DNA from: Spinacia oleracea
Taxonomy: Eukaryota; Streptophyta; Magnoliopsida; Caryophyllales; Amaranthaceae
Direction: 5' to 3'
DNA: 64,000 nt
Assembly (NCBI RefSeq): GCF_020520425.1
Contig: NC_079488.1
Span: forward strand, 87,959,285-88,023,284
Below are positions 33,165 to 44,028 of this stretch, piece by piece (the stretch's first letter is position 1; each line of letters starts with the position of its first letter). The notes beneath the pieces were generated by a model. The model ran no database searches. It worked only from the letters and a program-made list of their open reading frames with translations, and was not told where the DNA came from. The translations under genes and the position numbers were made by a program.

Positions 33165-35640
33165 TCAATTTCGGTACCAACTTTCATCTAGTGAACTTAA
33201 ATGAGTATTTTAAAGTCCTTCCATGTTTAATACACTTAGTTTTTATGTTTCAAAGACTCATTCTCACTCATTTTGGTGAAGTTATATATGCACATTAAAG
33301 CCTCGTTAGTTCATTATCGGTCACATTTTGACTAAAATGGCTAATTTCGATCCCAACTTTCAACTAATGAACATAAATGATTATTTTAAAGTCTTCCCAT
33401 GTTTTATACACTTATTTTATGTTTCAAAGACTAATTCTCACCAATTTTGGTGAAGTTATGCACATTTAAGCCTCGTTAGTTCATTATCGGTCACATTTTG
33501 ACTACAATGGCTAATTTCGGTCCCAACTTTCAACTAATGAACTTAAATGATTATTTTAAAGTATTTCCATGATTGATACACTTATTTTATGTTTCAAAGA
33601 CTCATTCTCACCCATTTTGGTGAAGTTATGCACATTTAAGACTCGTTTGATCATTATCGGTCACATTTTGACTAAAATGGCTAATTTTGGTCCCAACTTT
33701 CAACTAATGAACTTAAATGAGTATTTTAAAGTCTTTCCATGTTTTATACACTTATTTTTATGTTTCAAAGACTCATTCTCACCAATTTGGTGAAGTTATG
33801 CACATTTAAGCCTCGTTAGTTCATTATCGGTCACATTTTGACTAAAATGGCTTATTTCGGTCCCAACTTTCATCTAATGAACTTAAATGAGTATTTTAAA
33901 GTCTTTCCATGTTTGATAAACTTTTTTTTATGTTTCAAAGACTCATTCTCAACCTTTTTGGTGAAGTTATGCACATTTAAGCCTCGTTAGTTCATTATTG
34001 GTCACATTTTGACTAAAATGGCTGATTTCGGTCCCAACTTTCACCTAACGAACTTAAATGAGTATTTTAAAGTCTTTCCATGTTTAATACACTTATTTTA
34101 ATGTTTCAATGACTCATTATCGCCCATTATGGTCAAGTTATGCACATTTAAGACTCGTTTGATCATTATAGATCAAATTTTGACTAAAATGGCTTATTTC
34201 AGTACCAACATTCAACTAATGAACCTAAATGAGTATTTTAAACCCTTTACATGTTTAATACACTTCCCTTTATGTTTCAAAGACTCATTATCACCCACTT
34301 TGGTCACGCTATGCACATATAAGACTCGTTTGATCATTATAGGTCACATTTTTACTAAAATGGCTTATTTCGGTCCCAACTTACAACTAATGAACCTAAA
34401 TGAGTATTTTAAACCCTTTACATGTTTAATATACTTATTTTAATGTTTCAAAGACTCATTCTCACCTACTTTGGTGAAGTTATGTACATTTAATGCTCGT
34501 TTGATCATTAGAGGTCACATTTTGACTAAAATGACTTATTTCGATCCCAACTTTCAACGAATGAACTTAAATAAGTATTTTAAACCTTTTTCATGTTTAA
34601 TACACTTAGTTTTATATTTAAAAGATTCATTATCACCCATTTAGTCAAGTTATGCACATTTAAAACTAGTTTGATCCTCATAGGTCACATTTTGACTAAA
34701 ATGACTTTGTTTCGCTCTCAATTTTCAACTAATGAATTTAAATAAGTACTCCCTCCGTCCCGGAATACTCGACCCGGTTTGATCGGCACAGAGTTTAAGG
34801 AACTTGAATTGACTTATTTAATTTAATAGGTAGTAGTTGATAGTGGGGTATTATTTTAATGTAGTTAGTGGGAGGTGGGTTAAGAGGTGGGGTTGGGGGA
34901 GAGTGGGGTTGAATTTTTAATTATTTTTTGTATGGAGTAGGGGGTAGGTGGGTTAATAGGGGTGGAGTGAGAAATAATATAATATTGTTAGAATATTTCC
35001 ATTTTTAGAAACAGGTCAAGTATTAAGGGACGGCCCGATAAGGAAAACAGGTCAAGTATTCCGGGACGGAGGGAGTATTTTAAACCCTTTACATGTTTAA
35101 TACACTTAGATTTTTGTTTCAAATACTCATTATCACCCACTTTGGTCAAGTTATGCACATATAAGACTCGTATGATCATTATAGGTCAAATTTTATCTAA
35201 AATGGCTTATTTCAGTCCCAACACTTAACTAATGAACTTAAATAAGTATTTTAAAGCCTTTCCGTCTTTAATACACTCAGTTTTATGTTTCAAAGACTCA
35301 TTATCACCCAATATGGTCAAGTTATGCACATTTAAGACTCGTTTGATCATTATAGGTCACATTTTGACTAAAATGGCTTATTTCGCTTCCAATGTTCAAC
35401 TAATGAACCGAAATAAGTATGTTAAACCCTTTACATGTTCATTAGACTAATTTAATGTTTCTAAGACTGATTCTCACCTACTTTGGTCAAGTTGTGCACA
35501 TTTAAGACTAGTTTGTTCATTATAGGTCATATTTTGACTAAAATGGCTTATTTCGCTCCCAACTTTCAACTAATAAACTTAAATCCACCTAGTTTGCACA
35601 TTTAGGGCTGATTCGATCAATATAGGTCATATCTTGTCTA
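33165..35640. repeat. ~170-bp tandem repeat array in the CACTA (about 14 units)
   Basis: TCATTATCGGTCACATTTTG recurs at 33481, 33651 and 33821, a 170-bp period, with more diverged units to 35640. Each unit has TTATGCACATTTAAG, ACTAAAATGGCT, AACTTAAATGAGTATTTTAAA and TTTCAAAGACTCATT. One unit is split by the MITE at 34749-35075. Small ORFs here are by-products. Confidence 0.93.
34749..35075. mobile_element. Stowaway-like MITE (327 bp) inside the tandem array
   Basis: The terminal repeat CTCCCTCCGTCCCGGAATAC has one mismatch over 26 bp between ends. TA flanks both sides (34747-34748, 35076-35077). It interrupts an array unit, so it is the youngest event in this nest. Confidence 0.92.
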
Positions 35641-36760
35641 AAATAAGTTATTTCTCTCCTAACTTTGAAATAATGAACCTAAATACCGAACCTAAGTACC
35701 TACGCACATGTGCTAAAGAAATCAACCGGGGGGTTGTTAATCAAGTGCTAAAGGAATCAACCGATGTTTAAATCTAACATATTTTGACATATTGTGAACT
35801 AAAATAAAACAGTTGCCAACTTAACAAAAAATAAAACATATTGTGAACCAAAAACATAAGCATATCAGAACAAAAACACGGGATCATAAAAGAATTAGAA
35901 CAAAAGCTGATCAAAAACAGAAGATCAAGTCAAAAGTATGGAAGAAGCATATCAGAATCACAGTAGGTATAGCAGAATAGCAGCAGGCATAATCATATCG
36001 CATCAGGCAAAGTAGTAAATATAAACGAGCTCAGCCAAGGCCATGATGAATAGATATTGACTATAACAATATATACACCAACATAGAACTTCATTATTGA
36101 ATTGACTTTAGCTACTGTATTAACTGAAAAAGAATAAGCAGCATACACCGATACACGTTGCCCTCAATGTGTGAATGAGAGTAAAAGAGAGAAAGCATGT
36201 GAACTATAGTGGCTAATAAATGTTGTAAGGCAGGTGGGTGAGCATGTGAAGGATACAACAAGCATGAAAGAAAAAGTAAGATGTGGCTGAACTAGTCAAC
36301 TTTTGAATGCCACAAAATCATTATTAATTACCCGAAATTAGTAGCTGGCTCGGTGAGGTTTTCTTCCATATAACGTGTGAGGTGTACTTGAGCTTGCTTG
36401 AACACTGAAACTGAAAGGTGTTTGCTTGATGGCTTCCCCCCAAGCTTGAACCTTCTCATTTATCTAAGTGCAAACGCCAGGGAGCGACGAGAAGTGCAGC
36501 AATGTGCAGTATTGGTACACCTTTGAAGAAAATATACAAATTAACATATTGTCATGCATGAATTTGCGTTTTCAGTCTACTTCTATGAAACACCTTGTTT
36601 GCCAAATTTCAGTTTCGAGCTTGGCCAAACACTACCAAAATTTGAAACAGTAAACATGTCAAACAAGCAAAGAATCCAAGCTGGCAGACTAAATATTGAT
36701 TCGCAGTTCGCACACAGCTTCTACTGAAAAATATACCAAATTCCCAGGTAATGTTCTTAC
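35641..36760. other. CACTA interior, no assigned gene
   Basis: AT-rich sequence. It may include intron sequence downstream (- strand) of the host-like exon. No second exon could be supported. Confidence 0.35.
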
Positions 36761-36911
36761 CGTTCTCATCCTTGATACAACCACTTCCTTTATGGATGGA
36801 GATCTTAAGACCACATTAATGACAAAAATCCCCTTCTCACAAAGGACATCCTTTACAGTAGCAGAAAAAGAATCTTCTTCGAAGTCAGGAGCAGGGCAAG
36901 ATAGTCCATAG
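36761..36911 (-). pseudogene. Captured host-gene exon, METTL13-like methyltransferase (putative)
   Basis: On the - strand an acceptor TTGTAACAG precedes a 151-bp open exon, which ends at a donor |GTAAGA. The reading is YGLSCPAPDFEEDSFS..., then VKDVLCEKGIFVINVVLRS and VVVSRMRT. Well-formed splice sites and a compact, protein-like composition mark a real exon, unlike its AT-rich flanks. From memory it resembles the segment of plant METTL13/eEF1A-methyltransferase-like proteins that follows the SAM-binding core (CP..F.E..F...VK..L...G.F.IN...RS). That match is unchecked. It lies inside a CACTA element, which are known to pick up gene pieces, so it is probably a transduplicated fragment and not a functional gene. 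Other exons of the source gene were not found with confidence. Confidence 0.5.
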
Positions 36912-39224
36912 CTGTTACAAGAAACCAGAAACAAGGATCCTTGAATTACTACTAGTATATTATAAATTACTAAAAGAATGAAAATGAAAAAATAATTACC
37001 TTGAATCTGATTACTACTAGTATATACAAAAATGTATTTAAAATAAAAGAAAATGAAAAAAATACACCGTCGCATGCATTAGTTTTCTAGGGATCATTCA
37101 AAATTCCATGGCTTTGAAGGCTAGCACATAAATAATTACTAATAAAGAAGATTATTCTAAGACAATCATTATAAATGAATTTGTACAGAGAGCTCTAGCT
37201 CAAGCCAGCTTGACTGAAAGAACTGTCTCAAGCTCAAGCAAGCAAACTATTTGCTGTAACAAAAAAAAGGGAACATTACTTGTATATTGAGGAAATACCC
37301 AGCTTGATTGAAAGAACTCAAGCTCAACCCAATTGTGAGAAAAACAGATGCAACGCTTGGAGACTTGGCTTTTATATGGTACACACAAGAAAGACTTCAT
37401 ACTTTGCTAGACAACATAAAAACAACACAAGACTCCTGAAGTAGATAGTTGTGAACTTTTAAATACGGAACCTCGGTCTTGCTTATGCAAAGTTGCACGA
37501 CAGTAGGCATACTGTAAACATTAGATTCCAAATTTTGGAACTTCATAAAATCTGGTACAGGTAAAAGTTAATTATCTATCTCACCACCACCATTAAGCTG
37601 ACAAATGTTGCATAAAGACAAGACCATTTTAAATCCATCCATCGAGTTTAACAAAGAATTATAGTAAACATCAAAAACCTTTCTCCCAAAGCTTAATCTC
37701 CCAAAGATATCAACATTACTTTGTATCCACCTCGATATCACAATCTGGTGAGAGTTTGAGACTCAAATATATCACGATCGAAATCTTCATGTTTCAATAT
37801 TAGTTGATTGCTTTGTGCCACCAGGGACGTATTAGAAAACAATGAAACATGATGGAATAACGACACGAGATTATATGAGAGCATCAGACAAAAATGAAAG
37901 ATGATGTCGCTTCAAAACATGATCAGCTGATGTAATCTACTCGAAGAAAATAATAACAATGACGCTTCCGCAGAAATGATAACAGTGAGACTTAAATGGA
38001 TATCAGGAAGAAATATTGATTGTGATCAAGCTTAAAGTTTTTCACGGTGCCAAAACAAAAAATAACTGACATCTCATCTTATGCTTGCCCATTTCTTGCC
38101 TTTGAACTAGTATGTTTCCATGGATTTGACCCAATGAACCAACCCCCAACAGCCTCACACACACACTTCTGCAAGCCTACACCGACTAATAGTCTTGTAC
38201 AGATACGAGACCAACCCCTACACCCAGCATACTAACTACGCAATCTATCATTCCTTGCGCTCACTCCACAAATGATTTATTCAAGCTAATCAACATCTAA
38301 ATTCCTAAGACTTGTAGAACCTCATGACCAAACTTGTGAATTATCTACAATAAATTGATGTCAAAACCGCATGAGAACTTCCCATTTATAATGATGTGAC
38401 TCCTTAGGCACGTGAAATAATCAAAATTAGAGAAATTGATATGATAAACAAGAGTTAAACAATAGAAATTCCGAAATCAATAATTGAAAATAAACTGATA
38501 TTTCAGAAAAACAAAAATTAGAAATAAAATCGATACAAAAAACATGAAAACAAATAATTCAGGCCAAAAAAATCAAAGAAAATGGAAAAATGATCAACTG
38601 GAAAGCTCAATCTATGACCTATAAACCATGAAATCAAATTCAGAAAATTATTTTGTAAAAAATAACCAATCAATTGAAGATGGATTCAACCGTATGAACT
38701 GAAACTTTAAATCGGAAAAACATTGAATCATAGAGAGAAAGAGGAATAAGCTAGGCAACATTAGCATTACATAATCAATATATCTTAATGTACTCATTGA
38801 AACAATTTATGCATCATTTAGTAAGTTAGGGTTTTCTCATTTCGTAATTTTAATTACTCAATTCAATTGATTTATGGAATGGGTTAAAGAGCTCACCACT
38901 TGATAATGGAGTAAAGTTGATGGTGGATTCACGACCACCGTTGACGGCAGAGGTACGGATTGGAGATGAGAGAGACCGCAGAGACAAGTGAGATGGAGAG
39001 TGGAGCTACTGCAACAATCAACCCACACCAACAATGAACAACTACACATCGACACAAATGTTCGACGATGATCTCCGGCGGTGAGGAAGCGACGGCGACG
39101 GTGGCGGCAGAGGAGAGAGAAAACGAAGGTGAAGAGGGAGAAGTATCGGGGAGAGAGAAATACGAGGCTGTATGTTTTTTTATTTGGTCAAAAGGGTGTA
39201 TGTTTTTCCAGACAAATTTTGCGC
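36912..39224. other. CACTA interior, possible captured introns and 5' region
   Basis: Mostly AT-rich. At 38893-39120 the - strand has a CT-rich leader, a GC-rich segment (GCCGCCACCGTCGCCGTCGC) and a donor-like AAGTGGTGAGCT. This looks like the 5' end of a host gene, but no ORF identity is found. Confidence 0.35.
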
Positions 39225-39390
39225 GGCTCATTTAAAAAAAAAGCAGCACTTGAGTTTAAAGCCCGCACTTGAACTCAAGTGCTGCCAATTTTCTTAAATA
39301 GCCCGCACTTGTGAAAATGCAATTTTTTTTTTTGTGCTCTCAAGTGCTGCCAATTTACTAAATGAGCCGCACTTGAAGGGAAGCACATGG
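39225..39390. repeat. CACTA right subterminal repeats
   Basis: Copies of AGCCCGCACTTG, CTCAAGTGCTGCCAATTT and GAGCCGCACTTGA, in the opposite sense to the left end. Confidence 0.85.
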
Positions 39391-39670
39391 CGATTTTTCC
39401 TCTAGTGAAGGAAAATATAAAAGTGCCTATTTTTAGGGGTTTTGATTAATGAGAAAACAAAGAGACAAAATTAAGAAAAATCAGAAATTAATGACAATAA
39501 ATGAAGATAAGAGTTGAGAATTTTTACAATGAAGCTTCAATTCCAAGATTAGGGAGAATCCCAAGCATAACAATGAGCAATGAATGAAGTTCTATTCCTT
39601 TCTCTCTCCAAAATAAATTTCAGACTACTTTTTTTCTAAAAACTAGGTTTTCTTAAAGTTCCCAAAAAGC

Positions 39671-39680
39671 TTTAAATAGT
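39671..39680 (-). promoter_or_regulatory. TATA-like box of the solo LTR
   Basis: On the - strand ACTATTTAAA lies about 30-50 bp downstream of the palindrome array, mirroring the Athila LTRs. Confidence 0.4.
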
Positions 39681-39708
39681 CCCGAAAAACGGCTCAGCGC
39701 TGGCAGCA

Positions 39709-39984
39709 GGTTCAGCCGAACAACAAAGAAGTTCGGCCGAACCAAGAGGCAGGTTCGGCCGAACCAAGAGGCAGGTTCGGCCGAACCAAGAGGCAGGTTC
39801 GTCCGGACTTGAGGGGAATCAGGAACTTCTCACATCGAGGTTCGACCGAACTTTTTAGGGAAGTTCGGCCGAACACAAGGAAGTTCGGCCAAACCTTCTG
39901 AATTGTTCGACCGAACTTCTGGGCTTGTTTGCTTCAGACATTTCTACTTCGGTTCGGCCGAACACTTCTGAAGTTCGGCCGAAC
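39709..39984 (-). repeat. Array of GTTCGGCCGAAC palindromes (solo LTR)
   Basis: Perfect 12-bp palindromes lie at 39731, 39753, 39775, 39863, 39952 and 39973, with one-base variants at about 39709, 39841, 39883 and 39905. The first three form a 22-bp tandem unit. Confidence 0.95.
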
Positions 39985-40279
39985 ATATTGAGTTCTTGAT
40001 TCCTTGACTCCCTTTTCCCACTTCGACCTTTCCTTGGGATGTCGTTGACTTCCATTGACCTTTTTGTCCGCTTTACTTGTTTTCCTACATATTAACAAAC
40101 CCGTGAAAAGAAAAAGCTTGACAAAAGATAAGAAAAATAAGAAAAATAAGACAAAAGGACGGTAATTAGGAAAAACCGAGTCAACTAAGTAAATAAAAGC
40201 AAAGGGGACTAAAATAAGCACAAAAGGGGAAGAAAACGAACAAAAACAAGAATAAAAAGAGGCAAAGTACTATCCTAAG

Positions 40280-40299
40280 AGTGACATAAATGTCACTCA
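40280..40299. repeat. Inverted repeat at the solo LTR 5' end
   Basis: GAGTGACAT-AA-ATGTCACTC, 9-bp arms, three bases inside the LTR terminus. Confidence 0.8.
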
Positions 40300-40302
40300 T
40301 CA

Positions 40303-41591
40303 ACAATTCCTTGAGAGCTTTCCTCATCACCGAATTTTCCTTGATCACCAGAGTGATTTTCTAGGTTCAAGATATCAAACCGAGATCCCCGCGAGATCGG
40401 TTCCTGGTTTTGTGGCTGGCTTTTATCCTTTCCTCTTCTGTCAGTTGCCTTCGAGTTCTGCCCTCCTCCCCGCTGGCCATCAGTGCAGCTACCCTGTCTT
40501 TTTCCGGCAATGTTCTTGTGCTTTGGAGGCTGTCGACGTGGTGGTCGTTGGACTAGCATCCATGCTCCATATTGCTCTCCCTCTGTAGGGACTTTAGGGG
40601 TTGCTAATGGTCTCGACTGGTCTAGGGGTTCACCACTAATGACCCTATCTAGAGTAGGTTTTGGCCCAAATACAGGGCACTTATCATCTTTATGTCCGAG
40701 AGTACCACATTTGAAACAGATTTGTCTCAATCCCTCATATTGAATACCCAAAACTCTACCATTCAGTTGGAATTTAGACAGTAAAGGTTTAGTAATATCT
40801 ACTTCGACACATAGTCTAATATACTGACCTCGACTCATCGATTATGTGTGTTTATCGATCTTGATTACTCTTCAGATCTTTTCCCCTATTCTCATGAGGA
40901 ACTTCTTGTCAAAATACTCCACTAAAAGGTTAGGAATCCTAACCCAGGCTGTTAACACCTTGATTGGTTCTTCATCGGGTATGAAGTTTGGGATCCATTT
41001 GCGTATAGTCAAATAACTATCATTGATCGTCCACGACCCTTCTGTAAGTACATAGGAGTAGTATTCCAAATTGGAAAATCTAACCACATAGTACGCACAA
41101 CCCACATTTGTGAGGGTAATGTCCCTTTTCAAACTCCATTTCAAGCGCAACCTTTTAATCAAATCTTCGTACCTCATCCTTCTGTTAAACAGTTTGATTA
41201 TCAACGCATTTAGCCAGGGATTTCGATGTCTTTTCTTCTCTTCTTTTGACAGATGGATTACCGGGCAATTAGGGTCATCTCGCTCATTGTCACTAGAGCA
41301 ATCATCATCAGAGATGTCTTCTTGAACCATTTCTCCATCGATTCCAAAGAATCCTATTGCTTGATTTATGTTCCTTGCAGCATTGCTGTATGAGAAACCA
41401 ACCTTTACAAAGTTGGTAGCTGATTGAGGAACCTCAATGGTTGGCGACACAAGTGTCATGACATCCTCCTCCATAACAAAGTATTCGTCATTCGCATCTT
41501 GGTGCTTTACCTTCTTGTTCGACCGTGTCATCAGATCCGTTTCCTCAGTAGAATTTTCTTCATTTTCTCTGTCTTCGGGAGCGTTTCTCAT
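40303..41591 (-). pseudogene. LINE ORF1, N-terminal part: DUF4283-like and CCHC knuckle
   Basis: ATG 41591 (MRNAPEDREN) starts the frame. An acidic N-terminus is followed by a DUF4283-like RNA-binding region (about residues 100-240: NALIIKLFNRRMRYEDLIKR.., GCAYYVVRF, LTEGSWTINDSYLTIRKW, VRIPNLLVEYF). The CCHC knuckle CFKCGTLGHKDDKC lies near residue 290. This protein normally coats LINE RNA. Two in-frame nonsense codons break it: TGA at 40872-40874 (codon 240, from a likely GGA) and TAA at 40842-40844 (from a likely CAA). The frame is then interrupted by the solo LTR at 40302. Confidence 0.88.
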
Positions 41592-42487
41592 ACTTTCTCT
41601 CTCTATATCATAGAATGGACTTATGCAACCTATTTAAAAGCGGGATGACAAACCAGTAGAGCTACCTTGTTTTAAAAAACTATTAACTAATCATAATTGA
41701 TGAGATACTTTAGCTAGAATATTGCTTCAATAATTTAACTAATTATATTTTACTATCATTGGGAGCCACGCGCGTTAATGCCCGGTTGTAATCCCCCGCA
41801 AATTTATAAATTTTATTAATATATTTTAACGTATAGTTATTTATATTTAAATAGAATTTACGAATTTTAGTAATAAATATATAATTAACATATATTTATT
41901 CTATTTAATTAAATCCTAAATATTTTAACTATTTATGCAATCAAAATGATTTTAGAATTTTATGTTGAAAAGAATTTGAATTGCGAAAATACGTTTGAAT
42001 TTGGAAAACAATCCTAATCGGTTTTTGATTCAAACATTAAAGCTCAATCCTAATCCTAGCCCAACTTGGTAAAGCCCAAAGTAAATAAGCCCATAATTTT
42101 CCTACCCTTGTTTCAACATTCACGTGAAAACAAAAAAACTCCCAAAACCCTCCTTATTTCTCCTCCTTCTTTCACGTACAGTTACTCAGCCTCCTCTTCT
42201 CTTTTCTCTCACACACCTGCTTCCCCTTTCTGCCACTGCTCGCGCCGCCAGCCACCGACCACCCGCCACCACGTCGGACCACCGTCGGTAACTCCTCCCT
42301 CTTCGTACTCTCCTTCGTTCTTCTATTTTTCTCCTTTGGTTTTGTTCTTACACGCCCTTAATGGTTGTTATTTGTTCGACCATAAATCACAGCCACAACC
42401 CGAGTCTTGTCGTCGCCGTCCACCACCTTACCGCAGGCTCGCCGTCCAGCACGGTAGTTCTTCTTCTCCCTTCTCTCTTTCGTTCCC
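41592..42487. other. Unassigned stretch between LINE and Athila-2
   Basis: The LINE 5' leader probably occupies the first ~60 bp. The rest is AT-rich, then CT-rich from about 42090. It resembles a plant 5' untranslated or chromovirus LTR-like segment (AAAGCCCAAAGTAAATAAGCCC), but no termini were found. The ORF here runs on into the Athila-2 LTR and is not credible. Confidence 0.35.
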
Positions 42488-42851
42488 TGATATGTGCGTT
42501 TTATATAGTGTTTCACCCCCGTCCCTTAGTACTTTTTATGTGTCAAACGTGCTCTTAGGAGCCGTTTCTAGTACTAATGTGTGTTATTGAGTGTGCCTTG
42601 AGTTTCAGGTTTGATTATGATAAATTGGTCTTTTTAGACCCGTTTCATGTTGATCTAGGCCACTATATGAGCCCGAGGAAGTTCGGGACCTCCATCGTCG
42701 ACTTTCGGGAGCCTTGGATGCTTATGGTTGAGCCCCGAGAGTTAGACTCAGTGATATGGGCGAGCTATATTGAAGATTGAAAATCGCCCTGGAAGCTGAG
42801 GGCGAAATGCAACCATCGGGCGGAATTGAAGCAATTTAGACTCATCAACGC

Positions 42852-43012
42852 GCGCCCGATCGGGCGCAGCTCGCCCGATTCGGATCGGGCGGTCATCCGG
42901 AAGCTTATGTGGAGAGTTCGCAAACCGCCCGATCGGGCGGATTTTGGCCCGATCGGGCCGACTATCGAGTGCATCGCCCGATCGGGCGAAGCGACGCCCG
43001 ATCGGGCGACGC
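42852..43012 (+). repeat. Array of CGCCCGATCGGGCG palindromes (Athila-2 LTR)
   Basis: It begins GCGCCCGATCGGGCGC (42852), then a split 20-bp form CGCCCGATTCGGATCGGGCG (42872). Further 12- to 14-bp palindromes follow to about 43012. Order and spacing follow Athila-1. Confidence 0.95.
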
Positions 43013-43070
43013 CAACCTCCTGCACTTATGCGCGAGTTTTCTTTCCGTTTTTTGGCTTGTATTTTGGGCA

Positions 43071-43080
43071 AACTATAAAT
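43071..43080 (+). promoter_or_regulatory. TATA box of Athila-2 LTR
   Basis: AACTATAAAT, about 60 bp downstream of the last palindrome. Confidence 0.6.
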
Positions 43081-43895
43081 ACCAGCCCCCTATATTTTTA
43101 GAGACACCCTATTTTCTAGTATCAAATACTTAGTTTATTTTCCTAAGCTTAGTTTTCTCTCTAATTTGTCCCAAACACTTAGTTTTATTTCCAATCAAAA
43201 GTTCAAACTTTATTATTCCATTGTTCTTCAATTAGGTATTGTTCTTTATTTCATTCATTTCTTTTGCTTTAATTATGTTTTCAATTATGCTAATTGCTTT
43301 ATTGTCAATATGCTTGAGTAGTTTAATTTCTAGGGTTTGGGGATCCATGAATTAATATGATGGGACTTTGAATAATTGTGATTATTGACATGGTGATTAA
43401 TTCCTATTGATTGGTTTATTCCACTATTCAATTAGATTTGCGCAGGTTTAATTGTGTAGTTATGCAATATCAAGTTAAAATTTGAGAGATGCAATTTGAT
43501 GTTTAGGCTTGCGTCAATAGGTAGAATTGGGATTAATAAGTAGCGAGAGCCCGTTAATTCTAAGTCTATGACTAGTACCGATTCGAGAGAGCATGCTAGT
43601 CTAATTAATTACTTTGTTGATTATCGTGATTGTTCATTGTCTTGGATTGTTAATTGTTGGTGAACCTATGCCCTAGATTTCCTTAATATATTGATTCATA
43701 CTTATTTAATTATCCTTCGTAGTCTTAGTTTACAAACAATCAACCGAATCTTGTTCCCAATAGTTTAGTTTAATTAATTAATAATAGAAAGAACGCCTGT
43801 CTCCCTGTGGATTTGATCCTGACTTCCCTTGCTACCTAGCTAGTGGACCTTAGGTTATTTTTGATTAGGTGATACGAGTTTAGCCTGTCAAAATT

Positions 43896-43913
43896 TGGCG
43901 TCGTTGCCGGGGA
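43896..43913 (+). promoter_or_regulatory. Primer binding site, tRNA-Asp type with one mismatch (Athila-2)
   Basis: TGGCGTCGTTGCCGGGGA, five bases after the LTR end. It has T where Athila-1 has C at position 6. Confidence 0.8.
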
Positions 43914-44028
43914 GACGGTTTTATTTTCTGTTATTAATTGTTTTTCTAGATTGTTGTTTGTTACTTCTCAAGGGACTCCCGTTCCTTGAGATCGGATCTC
44001 ACGACTGTTTTCTAGTTTTTGCTTGTTT

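Larger units (their letters stand above)
32333..39407. mobile_element. Non-autonomous CACTA (En/Spm-type) DNA transposon, 7075 bp
   Basis: The termini are CACTAGAGGAAAAA at 32333 and its exact reverse complement ending at 39407. The 3-bp target duplication aag flanks both sides (32330-32332, 39408-39410). Subterminal repeats (AGCCCGCACTTGA, AAGTGCTGCCAA) fill both ends. I recognise no transposase, so movement must rely on an enzyme from elsewhere. The interior holds a tandem array, a MITE and a host-like exon. Confidence 0.95.
31471..40302 (-). mobile_element. Solo LTR of a Ty3/Gypsy element, split by a CACTA transposon
   Basis: On the - strand it starts TGATGAGTGACATTTATG at 40302 and ends CCCTTTATCA at 31471. 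A 5-bp duplication acaat flanks both sides (31466-31470, 40303-40307). Without the CACTA the LTR is about 1754 bp. No primer site, gag or pol is inside, so this is a solo LTR left by recombination between two LTRs. Layout matches the Athila LTRs: palindrome array, TATA-like box, and a TATCCACAG motif near the 3' end. Confidence 0.88.
29605..41591 (-). mobile_element. Degraded L1-type LINE, split by a gypsy LTR and deleted inside
   Basis: On the - strand: ORF1 with a DUF4283-like domain and CCHC knuckle, then the first ~60 residues of an AP endonuclease, then part of a reverse transcriptase, ending at about 29605. The rest of the endonuclease and the C-terminal half of reverse transcriptase are missing. 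ORF1 is cut by the LTR at 31471-40302; reading resumes in frame across the acaat target duplication. Confidence 0.88.
42488..43890 (+). repeat. Athila-2 5' LTR (1403 bp)
   Basis: TGATATGTGCGTTTTATATA to ..TTTAGCCTGTCA. It is collinear with the Athila-1 LTR, including the palindrome array, TATA box and the CTGTGGAT segment near the 3' end. Confidence 0.92.

Noticed and set aside
33569..35450. Small ORFs with shared TRLIIIGHILTKMA motif
   Set aside because: They are frames through the 170-bp tandem repeat, not conserved genes.
36471..36660. Second exon of the captured methyltransferase-like gene
   Set aside because: The open frame on the - strand lacks a convincing acceptor and shows no recognisable protein block.
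39709..39984. CRISPR-like regular repeats
   Set aside because: Repeats are 12-bp palindromes at irregular 20-90 bp spacing inside a plant LTR; no cas genes and wrong organism type.
42066..42590. 174-codon ORF, Ser/Pro-rich
   Set aside because: It runs from unassigned DNA across the Athila-2 LTR start, so it is chimeric and not a gene.
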